DNA from: Clostridiales bacterium
GTDB taxonomy: Bacteria > Bacillota > Clostridia > Christensenellales > Borkfalkiaceae
Assembly: GCA_015055615.1 (NCBI GenBank)
Contig: SVHT01000007.1
Span: 1-64,000 of the forward strand
Direction of reading: 5' to 3'
DNA length: 64,000 nt
Part shown: positions 32,487 through 42,325 of the stretch, one piece after another
Numbering within the stretch: position 1 is the first letter of the stretch
Layout: each line of letters begins with the position of its first letter
Made by a program: the position numbers and the translations under genes
The notes under the pieces: model-generated
Told to the model about the DNA's origin: nothing
What the model saw: only the letters and a program-made list of their open reading frames with translations
Database searches by the model: none

Positions 32487-34007
32487 ATGAAAAAAGAAAT
32501 CAAACGAGAATGGTTTTTGGACCGTTATTGCGGGCAACAATTCGCGGCTTTGGTAGAAGACGGCAAACTAGCGGAATTCGCTTGCGAAAAAGAACCGCGC
32601 ACCTCTTGCGTGGGCAATATCTATAAGGGCAGAGTGACCAACGTGCTTTCGGGCATGAACGCCGCCTTTATCCATTGCGGTTTGGAAAAAAATTGCTATC
32701 TTTCCATGGACGAGAGCTATACCGACTGCACCAAATACGACGACGCAACCCCCGAAAAAGCGGACAGCCGTCCTTTGGATTTGCAAATCGGCGACGAAAT
32801 CATCGTGCAAGTGACCAAACCTCCCCGCGGTAACAAAGGCGCAAAAGTCACCACGCGCCTTTCCTTCGTCGGTAAAACGATGATTTATTTGCCCAACACC
32901 GATTTCCTTGGCATTTCCCGTAAAATCACGGACGAAAGCACGCGCGAAACGTTGCTCAAAACGGCGGAAAATATGCGCGTAAGTCAGGACGAGGGCTTTA
33001 TCGTCCGCACCCAAGCCCCTTTCGCTACGGCAAAACAGTTAAAAACCGAGGCGGAATTCTTGAAAAAGCTGTATTTAGAAACCTTGGAAACGGCAAAAAC
33101 CGCGCCCGTCGGCTCGGTTTTGTACGAGGACGAAGACCTGCCCTTGCGCGTTCTGCGCGATTCGTACGGTGAGGACATTTCCGCCTTCCACGTCGGAGAT
33201 AAGGAACTGTACGAGCGTCTGTTGCGCCTTGTCAAACTCCGTCGCGATATCCCCGCGCGAAAGTTGATTTTTTATCAGGGAAACCGCTCCATGCTGCGCG
33301 AATACGGTATCACGCCCCTGCTTTACGGTACGGCGAGCCCCATCGTCCCCTTGGACAACGGCGGGGATCTTGTCATTGAACACACGGAAGCGATGACCGT
33401 CATAGACGTGAACACGGGTAGCTACGTCGGGGAAAACAACCTGGAAGAAACGGTATTTTCCGTAAACTTAACCGCCGCAAAGGAAATCGCAAGACAGGTA
33501 CGCTTGCGTAATATCGGCGGTATCGTCGTGGTCGATTTTATCGATATGGTGGACGAAGCGCATAAAGAGGCGGTAACGGTGACCTTGAAGACGGCGCTCT
33601 CTATCGACCGCGCAAAATGCAACGTTTTGCCCATGAGCGAGCTGTGTATCTCGCAATTCACGAGAAAACGCCTCGGTCGCGACACCCACTCTTACCTTGT
33701 CAAACCTTGCGAGCATTGTGAGGGCAAGGGCTATTTACACGACGATATTTTCGTTATTACCCGTCTGCGCGCGGACATTCTTGATTGCTTTGCGGAAGGG
33801 CATACCGCCGTCCTTATAGAGCTGAACGAAAAAATTATGGAGCTTATCCTCGACCAAGAAATGTTCGCAAAAGAAATGCAGGGCCGTTGGAAGGATAAAA
33901 AGATATATTTTGTTCCGCACAAAACGTATAAGGAAGATTATTTCACCGTACGAGGCGGAGACTCCGACAGTCTCAGCTTGCCCGCCAAAGCATTGCGTTT
34001 ATTCTAA
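32487..34007 (+). CDS. rng: Ribonuclease E/G family protein
   Basis: The 506-residue endoribonuclease has an N-terminal S1 domain (about 37-120, with VGNIYKGRV), an RNase H-like and DNase I-like core with the catalytic aspartates in VIDVNTGS and VVDFIDM, and the zinc-link cysteines in KPCEHCEGKG. The length is that of RNase G; there is no long RNase E scaffold. It should process rRNA and mRNA. In many clostridia it precedes rplU-rpmA, which is not the case here. AAGGATAAGG precedes the ATG. Confidence 0.93.
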   Translation: MKKEIKREWFLDRYCGQQFAALVEDGKLAEFACEKEPRTSCVGNIYKGRVTNVLSGMNAAFIHCGLEKNCYLSMDESYTDCTKYDDATPEKADSRPLDLQIGDEIIVQVTKPPRGNKGAKVTTRLSFVGKTMIYLPNTDFLGISRKITDESTRETLLKTAENMRVSQDEGFIVRTQAPFATAKQLKTEAEFLKKLYLETLETAKTAPVGSVLYEDEDLPLRVLRDSYGEDISAFHVGDKELYERLLRLVKLRRDIPARKLIFYQGNRSMLREYGITPLLYGTASPIVPLDNGGDLVIEHTEAMTVIDVNTGSYVGENNLEETVFSVNLTAAKEIARQVRLRNIGGIVVVDFIDMVDEAHKEAVTVTLKTALSIDRAKCNVLPMSELCISQFTRKRLGRDTHSYLVKPCEHCEGKGYLHDDIFVITRLRADILDCFAEGHTAVLIELNEKIMELILDQEMFAKEMQGRWKDKKIYFVPHKTYKEDYFTVRGGDSDSLSLPAKALRLF

Positions 34008-34030
34008 TCGACCAAAAAAGGATTTTTATC

Positions 34031-34059
34031 CCGCCCTTGCCCCTTGCAAGGGCGGTTTT
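34031..34059 (+). terminator. Terminator of rng
   Basis: CCGCCCTTG and CAAGGGCGG with a 7-nt loop and T-rich tail. The remaining non-coding sequence up to 34321 holds a CCCCCT/AGGGGG hairpin near 34070-34101, the next promoter and a small GTACGCG/CGCGTAC hairpin at about 34247-34267. Confidence 0.9.
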
Positions 34060-34191
34060 ATTTGCAAAAGCCCCCTACACGTATCGCAACGAAAGGGGGG
34101 GTTACAAAAATCCAATACCGCACCGCTAATTTTTTGGAAGATTTTTTCAACAGCAGACAAGCTTTTATTTTTTATTTTCCGCTAAAAACGC

Positions 34192-34220
34192 TTTACAAGG
34201 CAAAAATAAAATGATATACT
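34192..34220 (+). promoter_or_regulatory. Promoter of the Wzz/BY-kinase operon
   Basis: TTTACA and TATACT with a 17-nt spacer, giving a leader of about 95 nt that includes a GTACGCG hairpin. Confidence 0.75.
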
Positions 34221-34321
34221 ATGTGCGTATGGCTTTATTTATATTGTACGCGATAAGCGCGCGTACGCGTGAAAAGCCCTACCCAAAAGAAGAAAGTAAA
34301 AGTTTAGGTAAGGAGAATACA

Positions 34322-35689
34322 ATGGACAAAAACGTTCAAAAGGAAGAAGGCATCAGCTTAATGGACGTCGTGCGTCTTCTTTTAAGCAAAATTAAGCTTT
34401 TGATTTTGCTTGTGCTCATCGGCGGTTTTATCGGCGGTGCTTTTTCGGTTTGGCAGACAAAGGACGTAAAGTATTACGGTTCGCAAATCCGTTTCTACGT
34501 CAACCCCGAAAACCCCACTATGTCGGCTGACGGCAGCGGTTTGAATACGAGCGGCAGCGAATACGGCGTATACGGCGCGTACGGCGAACATATCTTCGAC
34601 AACATGATTAAACTTCTCAACGAAGATATCTTTGCAGAAGAAATGCTCTTGCGCAGCCAAGACACCTCTAAATTCGTTGATGATCCCAGCACCGCTGATA
34701 TTGATGAAAGCAAGGAAAAAGAAATCTACAAGTACTTGCCCATGAAGGATGTTTGGACGAACAAAAACGAAACGGCGTTGGCAGAAAAGCTTAATGCCGC
34801 TATCGACGACGCTATTCCTTCCGCAAAGAACATTATCGAAACGGAAGCAGCTCTTGTAGACGCACAACAAAAATACATTTCTGCGTTTGCAGAACACAGC
34901 AAAAAAGCGGCGGCGCTGGAAAAAGCTTGGACGCAAGTTTTCGGCACTTCTTACAACGATACGAAGTACAACGACTTGAAGGATTCGGACAAGGAAACCG
35001 ACGAATTTAAAAACATTGTAAAACCCGCTTACGACGAAGAACGTACTGCATATAGAGAAGTAACCAAAGCGTTCAGCGAATTGGATATTCAGAATATCAA
35101 TTTGAGTACGGCAAAACGCAACTTGGAAGAAAAACGTCAGGCAGTTTCAACTCTTTGGGAAAAAACTGCAAAATACCAAAAAGACCTTAAACGTTTTTCC
35201 TCGGCTGTGCATTTCGCGTTCTTGCTCTCCAACGAAGACATTAAGGACGCGAACAAATTCGCACGTAGCTTTATCTATGCAAATATTTCTGTTTACGGAG
35301 ACTCCAACCGTGATTTTGCAGAAAAGCTCTATGCGATTGTGATTGATGCTGTTCCCGATTTCGTTGAGGCAAAAATGGCAGTCCCCTCGGGCTATACGGG
35401 TACGGATTGTCAAAGATCCTCGCGTAACGACACCATCGCGCAGACAAACAGCGGTTACACGAAGAGCCAGGCGATTAAATCGGCAATCTTGATGGCGCTT
35501 GCCTTTGGCGTAGTTGCCTCCGTTGCTATCATTATCATCGACAGATCGGACAAACGTTTGCGCGATTACGATGTGATTACCAGAGATTTCCACGTGCCTA
35601 TCCTCGGCGTTGTGCCTACCATTGAAATGAACGAAAACAACACGACGAAAAAAAGCAACGCACCTAAGCAGAACAAGGAGGAAAAATAA
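34322..35689 (+). CDS. Chain-length determinant (Wzz/CapA-type) membrane protein
   Basis: This 455-residue protein has a membrane helix near residue 20-40, a large outer domain rich in coiled-coil helices (about 120-340), and a second helix near 390-410 followed by a cytoplasmic tail with DRSDKRLRDYDVI. It is the polysaccharide co-polymerase type that activates a BY-kinase in Gram-positives. The start at 34322 is set by AAGGAG 7 nt upstream; the frame extends to 34211 without support. Its stop overlaps the next start (TAATG). The outer domain is longer than in Staphylococcus CapA. Confidence 0.85.
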   Translation: MDKNVQKEEGISLMDVVRLLLSKIKLLILLVLIGGFIGGAFSVWQTKDVKYYGSQIRFYVNPENPTMSADGSGLNTSGSEYGVYGAYGEHIFDNMIKLLNEDIFAEEMLLRSQDTSKFVDDPSTADIDESKEKEIYKYLPMKDVWTNKNETALAEKLNAAIDDAIPSAKNIIETEAALVDAQQKYISAFAEHSKKAAALEKAWTQVFGTSYNDTKYNDLKDSDKETDEFKNIVKPAYDEERTAYREVTKAFSELDIQNINLSTAKRNLEEKRQAVSTLWEKTAKYQKDLKRFSSAVHFAFLLSNEDIKDANKFARSFIYANISVYGDSNRDFAEKLYAIVIDAVPDFVEAKMAVPSGYTGTDCQRSSRNDTIAQTNSGYTKSQAIKSAILMALAFGVVASVAIIIIDRSDKRLRDYDVITRDFHVPILGVVPTIEMNENNTTKKSNAPKQNKEEK

Positions 35690-36570
35690 TGGGACTCTTT
35701 TCTAAATTTACCGCAAAACTTTCTTCCCGTTCACACGCAAAGCGTTCCCGTCAGGCAACGCAAATGCACCACTCGCACCGTAGCGAATATCTTTTGAACG
35801 AAGATACCCCCTTCGACGTTACCGAAGCGTTCCGTAATTTGAAAGCGGCTCTGTCGGTATCCGTCCCCAAAAAGGACGGTGGCGTCGTTATCATGACCAC
35901 GTCGGCATACCCCGAAGACGGTAAAACGACGGTTACGGCAAACCTTGCGTTGATGTTTGCGCTCTCTGATGCAAAAGTCGTTTTGGTCGACGCCGATATC
36001 CGTAAGGGCAGAGTTGCAAAATATTTCAAACGCAAATCCGCCCCCGGTCTTTCCGATTACCTTTCGGGGCAAAATACGTTGGACGAGGTCGTTCATCAAT
36101 CGCACCTCAACGAAAACCTTTCGTATATCACTTGCGGCACCCACTCGCCCAAGCCTTACGAACTGCTCGAAAGTGACGAGATGAAAAATCTGCTTAAAGA
36201 TCTCCGTTCCAAGTACGATTACGTAATTATCGATACGCCCCCCGTGCTTATCCTTTCCGACGCGCTTGCAATCGCGCCCGAAACGGACGGTGTCGTGCTC
36301 GTTTGCCGTCACTTGGTATCCTATATCAGCGATATCGAACGCGCGCTCAACACGCTGAAATTTGCAAAATCGAACGTCTTGGGTGTGGTTATCAACGACT
36401 ACAAACAGCCCAAGCAAGGTAAGTTCTACGGCGGTTATAAAAAGTATTACTACTACAATTATAACTATTCCTACGGATCTACCGACCCTACGCATACGGA
36501 CGACGACGTGGAAGAATCCACAAAAGACACGGCGAACGATACCGCGAAAGGTACTACGGACGCGAAATAA
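35689..36570 (+). CDS. BY-type tyrosine kinase (CpsD/CapB)
   Basis: The 293-residue kinase has Walker A SAYPEDGKTTVTANLA, Walker A' VVLVDADIRKG and Walker B YVIIDTPP, and ends in a tyrosine cluster (YKKYYYYNYNYSYG near 250-265) that is the autophosphorylation site in this family. It partners the preceding membrane protein, whose C-terminal tail activates it. After the tyrosine cluster comes a D/T-rich tail of about 28 residues. No glycosyltransferases or polymerase follow, so the regulated polymer is made elsewhere. Confidence 0.93.
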   Translation: MGLFSKFTAKLSSRSHAKRSRQATQMHHSHRSEYLLNEDTPFDVTEAFRNLKAALSVSVPKKDGGVVIMTTSAYPEDGKTTVTANLALMFALSDAKVVLVDADIRKGRVAKYFKRKSAPGLSDYLSGQNTLDEVVHQSHLNENLSYITCGTHSPKPYELLESDEMKNLLKDLRSKYDYVIIDTPPVLILSDALAIAPETDGVVLVCRHLVSYISDIERALNTLKFAKSNVLGVVINDYKQPKQGKFYGGYKKYYYYNYNYSYGSTDPTHTDDDVEESTKDTANDTAKGTTDAK

Positions 36571-36610
36571 CTTTGCGCCGACGTTTTTGGCGACATACAA
36601 TCTAAAAAAG

Positions 36611-36637
36611 AAAGGGTGGAAAGGATTTCCGCCCTTT
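36611..36637 (+). terminator. Terminator of the BY-kinase operon
   Basis: AAAGGGTGGAAA pairs with TTTCCGCCCTTT (one GU pair) and is followed by T-rich sequence. Confidence 0.88.
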
Positions 36638-36689
36638 TTTGTCCTTTCACATCGTTTGAACTGCGCGTAATGCGGGTAATAATAAATAT

Positions 36690-39131
36690 ATGGAAAACTA
36701 CACGGAAAAAGAAATGAATACAACCAACCTTTTGCCCATCGTGCCCCTGCGTGGTAAGGTGGCGTTTCCGCATACCAACGTCTCGTTTGAGGTGGGACGG
36801 GATATGACGCTAAAAGCCATTGACCGCGCCTCGGCAACCGACCGCTTGGTTTTGATTTTGACCCAACGCGAAACGGAAAAGGACAATATCACGGCAGAAG
36901 ACGTGTACACCGTCGGCTGCGTGGCAAAAATCAAGCAAGTCGCCCAGCTCACGGGTGGCGTAATCCGCGTGCTCTGCGAAGGGTTATACCGCGCAAAAGC
37001 GCGTAGCGTAAACTTTGAAGAAAACAGCGGGTATCTCTACGCCGTTTGCGACCCCCTTCCCCCCGTCCACGGCGACGAGGTTTTGGAGGAGGCGTATCTT
37101 CGCACGGCGAAGGCTCTTCTTAAAGACGTGCTTGCCACCGACGGCAAAATCGCCAAGGAAACGGCGGGCAGATTGGAGCGTTGCCAAGACGCGGACGAAT
37201 ACGTGGATATCGCTCTCTCGACCATGCGCGTGCGCCTAGAAATCAAGCAAAAAATCTTAGAAGAAAGCAACGTTGTTGAACGGCTGAAACGCTTTGAGCA
37301 ATGTCTAAACGACGAGTTGGAGATTTCCAAAATCGAGAAGAAAATCGCAACCGCCGTCCGTCAAAATATCGACAAAAACCAAAAGGAATATTTTCTGCGC
37401 GAACAAGTCAAGGCAATTCATACCGAGCTTGGCGACGACGATAAGGAAGAGGAAGAACTTCGTGAAAAAATCTTGGCGAAAAATCTGCCCAAGGATTTGG
37501 AAGAAAAATGCCTCAAAGAGTTGAGCCGTCTTGGCAAAATGCCCTCGTCCTCCGCAGAATATACCGTGATTACGGGGTATTTGGAGCAGGTTTTATCCCT
37601 GCCTTGGACGGAAGAAACACAGGATACCGAAAGTCTTGCCGATTGCGTTGCCGTTTTGGATAAGGACCATTACGGGCTCGAAAAAATCAAGGAACGTATC
37701 ACCGAATACCTCGCCGTATTGAAACTGACGGGCAGTATGAAAGCGCCTATTTTGTGTTTTGTCGGCCCCCCGGGGGTAGGCAAAACGAGTATTGCGCAAT
37801 CGATTGCGCGCGCGTTGAACAGAAAGTTCGTCCGCATGAGCCTTGGCGGCGTTAAGGACGAGGCGGAAATCCGCGGTCATCGCCGCACCTATATCGGCGC
37901 AATGCCCGGGCGTATTCTCTACGGCATGAAAAACGCGGGCTCTATCAACCCCGTTTTCCTGCTCGACGAAATTGATAAAATCACTTCGGATATGCACGGC
38001 GACCCTGCGAGCGCGCTGTTGGAAGTGCTCGATCCCGAGCAAAACGCGACCTTCCGCGACCGTTATTTGGAGGCGCCGTACGATTTGAGCAAGGTTTTGT
38101 TTATCACGACGGCAAACAGCCTTGACACGATTCCCGGTCCTCTCCGCGACCGTATGGAAATTATCGAGCTGTCGGGCTATACCATGGAAGAAAAGACGGA
38201 AATTGCCCGTCGCTATCTCGTGCCCAAACAGTTGGCTGCAAACGGTTTGACGGATAATAACGCGACGTTTACGCAAGAGGGTATCGTTGCGACGATTGAG
38301 GGATATACCCGCGAGGCGGGCGTACGTACTTTGGAGCGCACCGTCGGCACGCTCTGCCGTAAAATTGCGGTACAGTACGCAGGCGATAAAAATCTGCCCT
38401 TGGTGACGGTGGATAAAGAAAAGGCGGTCGAGCTTTTGGGCTCTCCCCGCTATAAAAAGGACGAAGAAAAACGCGCAGCGGAAATCGGCGCGGTAACGGG
38501 CTTGGCATGGACGGCGGTCGGGGGCACAACGCTCACGGTTGAGTGCACGGCTATGGCGGGCAAGGGCGATATCAAGCTGACGGGGAAACTCGGCGACGTG
38601 ATGAAGGAATCGGCGCTCGCCGCTCTGTCCTTTATTCGCGCGCATGCGGAAAAATATGGAATTTCCGCGCAGAAGTTCGCCGAAACCGATTTGCATATCC
38701 ACGTACCCGAGGGGGCTACGCCCAAGGACGGGCCCAGCGCAGGCATCACGATTGCCACGGCCATTTTGTCCGCGCTGACGGATAAAAAAGCAAGCGGAGA
38801 GATTGCTATGACGGGCGAAATCACGCTTCGTGGCAAGGTTTTGCCCATCGGCGGTTTAAAGGAAAAGGCGTTGGCTGCTCGGAGACTCGGCATTAAGACG
38901 GTGATTATTCCGCAAGGCAATGCAACCGAAATCGAGGAATTGCCCGACGTGTTAAAGCGGGACGTACACTTCGTGCCCGTATCCAGCGTCGACGAGGTTT
39001 TCGCTATGGTTTTAGAGGACGGAGCCTCGTATCAGCAGACCGCGGACAAGCCCAAAACAGCGAAAAAACCGCGCAAAACTAAGGTCGTTCCGCCCATGGA
39101 CGAGCCCAACCGCGACGGCGTGCGCTGTTAA
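36690..39131 (+). CDS. lon: ATP-dependent protease Lon
   Basis: This 813-residue protease has an N-terminal substrate-binding domain, an AAA+ module with GPPGVGKTS near residue 355 and a C-terminal serine/lysine protease domain with PKDGPSAGIT (catalytic serine about 680) and the lysine in GGLKEKALAA. It degrades misfolded and regulatory proteins. The first ATG has no clear ribosome site, and a second ATG at 36714 (MNTTNLLPIVPLRG) matches the usual family start better. No CIRCE or CtsR box was seen upstream. The C-terminus has a lysine-rich tail. engB follows after 25 bp. Confidence 0.96.
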   Translation: MENYTEKEMNTTNLLPIVPLRGKVAFPHTNVSFEVGRDMTLKAIDRASATDRLVLILTQRETEKDNITAEDVYTVGCVAKIKQVAQLTGGVIRVLCEGLYRAKARSVNFEENSGYLYAVCDPLPPVHGDEVLEEAYLRTAKALLKDVLATDGKIAKETAGRLERCQDADEYVDIALSTMRVRLEIKQKILEESNVVERLKRFEQCLNDELEISKIEKKIATAVRQNIDKNQKEYFLREQVKAIHTELGDDDKEEEELREKILAKNLPKDLEEKCLKELSRLGKMPSSSAEYTVITGYLEQVLSLPWTEETQDTESLADCVAVLDKDHYGLEKIKERITEYLAVLKLTGSMKAPILCFVGPPGVGKTSIAQSIARALNRKFVRMSLGGVKDEAEIRGHRRTYIGAMPGRILYGMKNAGSINPVFLLDEIDKITSDMHGDPASALLEVLDPEQNATFRDRYLEAPYDLSKVLFITTANSLDTIPGPLRDRMEIIELSGYTMEEKTEIARRYLVPKQLAANGLTDNNATFTQEGIVATIEGYTREAGVRTLERTVGTLCRKIAVQYAGDKNLPLVTVDKEKAVELLGSPRYKKDEEKRAAEIGAVTGLAWTAVGGTTLTVECTAMAGKGDIKLTGKLGDVMKESALAALSFIRAHAEKYGISAQKFAETDLHIHVPEGATPKDGPSAGITIATAILSALTDKKASGEIAMTGEITLRGKVLPIGGLKEKALAARRLGIKTVIIPQGNATEIEELPDVLKRDVHFVPVSSVDEVFAMVLEDGASYQQTADKPKTAKKPRKTKVVPPMDEPNRDGVRC

Positions 39132-39156
39132 GGTTTTTTGTCAAAAGGAGCATACC

Positions 39157-39840
39157 ATGTACGAAACGAAATACAAAAAAGAAGAAAAATTGCCCCCCTT
39201 GGTGATTAAAAACGCAACGTTTATTACTTCGGCGGCAAAGAAGGAGCAGTTTATCACTCCCGACAAACCGATGATTGCCGTTTGCGGAAAATCGAACGTG
39301 GGAAAAAGCTCCTTTATCAATATGCTCGCAAATCGTAAAAAGCTCGCCAAAACGAGTAGCGAACCGGGGCGCACCCGACTTGTCAACTATTTTGACTTCG
39401 GCGAGTTTATCCTTGCAGACCTACCCGGGTATGGATTTGCGCGCGTTTCCAAGGGCGAAAAGGAAAAATGGGCGAAGACGTTGGACGATTTTTTCCGCGA
39501 TAAGGAAAAAATCTCGCACGTGTTTATGTTGGTGGATTCTCGCCACGACCCCACGGCGGACGACGTGCAGATGATTGAGTATCTCCATTACCACACCCTG
39601 CCCTTTACGGTAACGCTGACGAAATCGGACAAGCTTTCCCGTATGAAGCTTAACGAACATATCCGCGCGATTGCCGCCGACTTGTATCTTGCCCCCGCAA
39701 ACTTGATTGCTACGAGCTCGGAAACGGGCTACGGAAAAAACGACGTTTTGAGCAAAATCAAATCGATTATCGACCTTGCCGCTCAACCCGCTTTCGTAGA
39801 CGAAACGGAAGAGATCGACGGGGACGAGGGTGAAAAATAA
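39157..39840 (+). CDS. engB: Ribosome-assembly GTPase EngB (YsxC/YihA)
   Basis: The 227-residue GTPase has G1 GKSNVGKSS, the switch region with TSSEPGRTRLVNYF, G3 DLPGYGFARV and G4 TKSDK. It acts in 50S assembly. The usual length is about 195; the extra residues are an acidic C-terminal tail ending EEIDGDEGEK. AAAGGAG lies 7 nt before the ATG. It follows lon, the same order as in Bacillus (lonA-ysxC). Confidence 0.95.
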   Translation: MYETKYKKEEKLPPLVIKNATFITSAAKKEQFITPDKPMIAVCGKSNVGKSSFINMLANRKKLAKTSSEPGRTRLVNYFDFGEFILADLPGYGFARVSKGEKEKWAKTLDDFFRDKEKISHVFMLVDSRHDPTADDVQMIEYLHYHTLPFTVTLTKSDKLSRMKLNEHIRAIAADLYLAPANLIATSSETGYGKNDVLSKIKSIIDLAAQPAFVDETEEIDGDEGEK

Positions 39841-39855
39841 CGGAACCGTATAAGA

Positions 39856-39885
39856 AAAACACGGCCTAAACGACCGTGTTTTTTT
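39856..39885 (+). terminator. Terminator of lon-engB
   Basis: AAAACACGG and CCGTGTTTT with a 9-nt loop and T-run. Confidence 0.88.
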
Positions 39886-39907
39886 GTTTTTCTTCATGTC
39901 CGTACCT

Positions 39908-40846
39908 TTAACCCCAAATTTCCCTGGCGATTATCAAAATCTCGTCAGGGGATTGCGCAGAAAAGAGCCTATCCTTATACGCCGCCGCACCCCTTTCGCC
40001 CTTGACGTAAAACGCCGCCATTTTACGCATAAACACCGTTGTAAAGCGTTCATCGCATACCGTCCTAGTCCATTTTAAATGTTTTTCGAACATTTCCAGC
40101 TTGTTTTCCTTTGGCGTTCCCGTCAAATCACAAAATAATTGCGGGTTGAACAATGCCGCGCGCGCCACCATAACGCCGTCCGCGCCCGTCTCGTTTATCA
40201 GCTTTTCTGCATCCTCGTTTGAAAAGACCCCGCCGTTGGCAATTACGGGGATGCGTACCGCACTTTTCGCCGCCGCAATTTCCGCAAAATTTACCTCGCC
40301 CGCATAGATTTTGTCCTTCGTTCTGCCGTGTACGGTAATCAAGCTCGCTCCCGCGCCTTCCATGCGCTTAGCAAACTCTGCCGTTATCAAGTGATCTTCG
40401 GTAATCCCAATTCGGAACTTGACTGTGATGATTTTACCGCTTTTCACACACTCTTTAACGATTTTTTCCGCCAAAAGCGGATTTTCCAAAAGCGCGCTCC
40501 CCTCGCCATTTTTGTAAATCTTCGGCACAGGGCAACCCATATTGATGTCCACAATCGGGAAAGACGCAAACACCTCGTGCTCGCACGCAGCGCGCATCGT
40601 GGACGGCTCGCTGCCGAAAATCTGCGCCGCGCAAAGCCCCTCGCCCCCGTCCGTATAAAGCAACTCCTTCGTGTTCTCGCTGCCGTATTTCAAGCCCTTT
40701 GCGCTCACCATCTCGGTAAAGCAAAGTCCCGCGCCATACCCCTTGCAGAGCCGACGGAAGGCATAGTTGGTATACCCGGCAAGCGGCGCCAAAAACACGT
40801 TGTTTTCAGTTGTAATATTTCCAACGGAAATTGGCTTTAATTGCAT
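39908..40846 (-). CDS. dusB: tRNA-dihydrouridine synthase
   Basis: The 312-residue flavoenzyme reduces uridine in the tRNA D-loop. It is a TIM barrel with FLAPLAGYTNYAFR at the start, the DINMGCPVPKI segment, the GSALLENP loop and HGRTKDKIYAG. It is of the DusB-type clade. The ribosome site is a GGGGGG run before the ATG. It is the last gene of the spoVB-like, mazG-like, dusB run, 33 bp after the mazG-like gene. Confidence 0.93.
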   Translation of the reverse strand: MQLKPISVGNITTENNVFLAPLAGYTNYAFRRLCKGYGAGLCFTEMVSAKGLKYGSENTKELLYTDGGEGLCAAQIFGSEPSTMRAACEHEVFASFPIVDINMGCPVPKIYKNGEGSALLENPLLAEKIVKECVKSGKIITVKFRIGITEDHLITAEFAKRMEGAGASLITVHGRTKDKIYAGEVNFAEIAAAKSAVRIPVIANGGVFSNEDAEKLINETGADGVMVARAALFNPQLFCDLTGTPKENKLEMFEKHLKWTRTVCDERFTTVFMRKMAAFYVKGERGAAAYKDRLFSAQSPDEILIIAREIWG

Positions 40847-40879
40847 ACCGTCCCCCCTCGTTTCACTATTTTTGCCGTC

Positions 40880-42319
40880 TTATTTTTTGCAAAGCTCGGC
40901 TTTTGCCGCGCGGTAATATTCGTCCCATTCTTCCGCGCTCAGGTCGGTTACTTTTCTACCGTCTTGCAGAGCTTTTGCCTCGGCAAGGGTAAAGCGCGCC
41001 GCGAAACGGTCGGTGCTTTCCTTTAACGCCTTTTCGCAATCGCACCCCGCTTTTCTGCCCACGTTGACAACCGCAAACAGTACGTCGCCAAGTTCCCGCT
41101 CGGCGGCAACCTTATCACCCGCGTTATACGCCGTGAAAAATTCTTGCAGTTCTTCGCTGATACGCTCCGCCGCGCTCTGCGCGTCGGCAAAATCCAATCC
41201 GCCCTTTGCCGCGCGTTTGCCTACCTTTTGCGCGCGCATCGCGGCGGGGAAACATTTCGGCACGTCGTTTACAGAGTCCGCAAAAGTCACCTGATGCTTT
41301 TCCGTCATTTTATTCTTTTCCCAAACGGACAACGCGCCCGCGTCGTTTTCCGCTTTGTCCTCGCCAAATACGTGCGTGTGTCGGGAAATCAGTTTTTGGC
41401 AAATGCCCGTCAATACGTCGGTCAAATCAAACGCGCCCGTTTCTTCCTTGATAACGGCGTGGAAGACCGCCTGCAACAAAATATCGCCCGTCTCTTCCAA
41501 AATCTTCTCGTCATCGTCCAAATCAATCGCGTCCACCAATTCATACGCCTCTTCCACGGCGGACATTTTAATACTGTCGCACGTTTGCACTCTGTCCCAA
41601 GGGCACCCCCCGGGGGCGCGTAACCGCACGATAATCTCTTTCAAATCGTCCATCGAAAAACGTTGTTTTTGCAATAAATCTATCCGTTCCAACGCCACCG
41701 CCGAGGTGTAATCATACCCCTTTTGACGGTCAAGTTCAAACAGCGAAATCGTCTTTGTTTTACCCCCGTGTATATACTTTGCCACACTTTCTTCGCCGTA
41801 CAGACCGCCGAGCAACAGCTTGCAATCGCTCGCCAATCCCTCGTCGTCCAAATCGTACACGATAAGGGGCAAAGCAAGGTTTCCCTCTTTTACACGCTCC
41901 GCCAACTCATACGCCGAAACAGCGGTATACGAACAGTCCGCAAAGCCCGCCGCGCGCACCAACGCCGTCGTTTTCGACACACCGTCAATGATTTCAATTT
42001 TGCCACGCGTGCGCTTAATCAAAGCCTTGACAGAATTATCCTCCGTCGCCGCGCCGTCCACAAGATACACGCTGTCGTCGCCCTGCTCCGTCACGGCTTT
42101 GGCGAGGTTTTTGGCAAGGGTTGCAAAATTACGACTACTTTCGTACACGCTATCAAGACAAACGTGGGGCACACCCAATGCCAGCACCGTCTTGTAGGAC
42201 TCGGTAAACGCCGTTCGCACGACGATTTTTCTATCTGCGGCAGCCGCCGCCAAAATTGCCTTTTCACCACGCCCCGAAAGGTCGCCCTGCGCTACGCCCA
42301 AACCGATAACCGTAATCAT
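40880..42319 (-). CDS. YabN-like protein: methylase-like domain fused to MazG pyrophosphohydrolase
   Basis: The 479-residue protein has an N-terminal tetrapyrrole-methylase-like domain (about 1-200), whose opening MITVIGLGVAQGD deviates from the usual G-x-G-P-G motif, so methylase activity is doubtful. A MazG domain follows (about 215-470) with GGCPWDRVQT, the EEAYE metal helix and EETGDILLQ. The fusion is the YabN type found beside spoVB-like genes in Bacillus. It should hydrolyse abnormal NTPs. It starts 6 bp after the flippase stop. Confidence 0.92.
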   Translation of the reverse strand: MITVIGLGVAQGDLSGRGEKAILAAAAADRKIVVRTAFTESYKTVLALGVPHVCLDSVYESSRNFATLAKNLAKAVTEQGDDSVYLVDGAATEDNSVKALIKRTRGKIEIIDGVSKTTALVRAAGFADCSYTAVSAYELAERVKEGNLALPLIVYDLDDEGLASDCKLLLGGLYGEESVAKYIHGGKTKTISLFELDRQKGYDYTSAVALERIDLLQKQRFSMDDLKEIIVRLRAPGGCPWDRVQTCDSIKMSAVEEAYELVDAIDLDDDEKILEETGDILLQAVFHAVIKEETGAFDLTDVLTGICQKLISRHTHVFGEDKAENDAGALSVWEKNKMTEKHQVTFADSVNDVPKCFPAAMRAQKVGKRAAKGGLDFADAQSAAERISEELQEFFTAYNAGDKVAAERELGDVLFAVVNVGRKAGCDCEKALKESTDRFAARFTLAEAKALQDGRKVTDLSAEEWDEYYRAAKAELCKK

Positions 42320-42325
42320 TGTACC

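Noticed and set aside
34095..34101. G7 run as a second phase-variable tract
   Set aside because: It is the arm of a short CCCCC/GGGGG hairpin in non-coding sequence, not between promoter boxes or in a gene.
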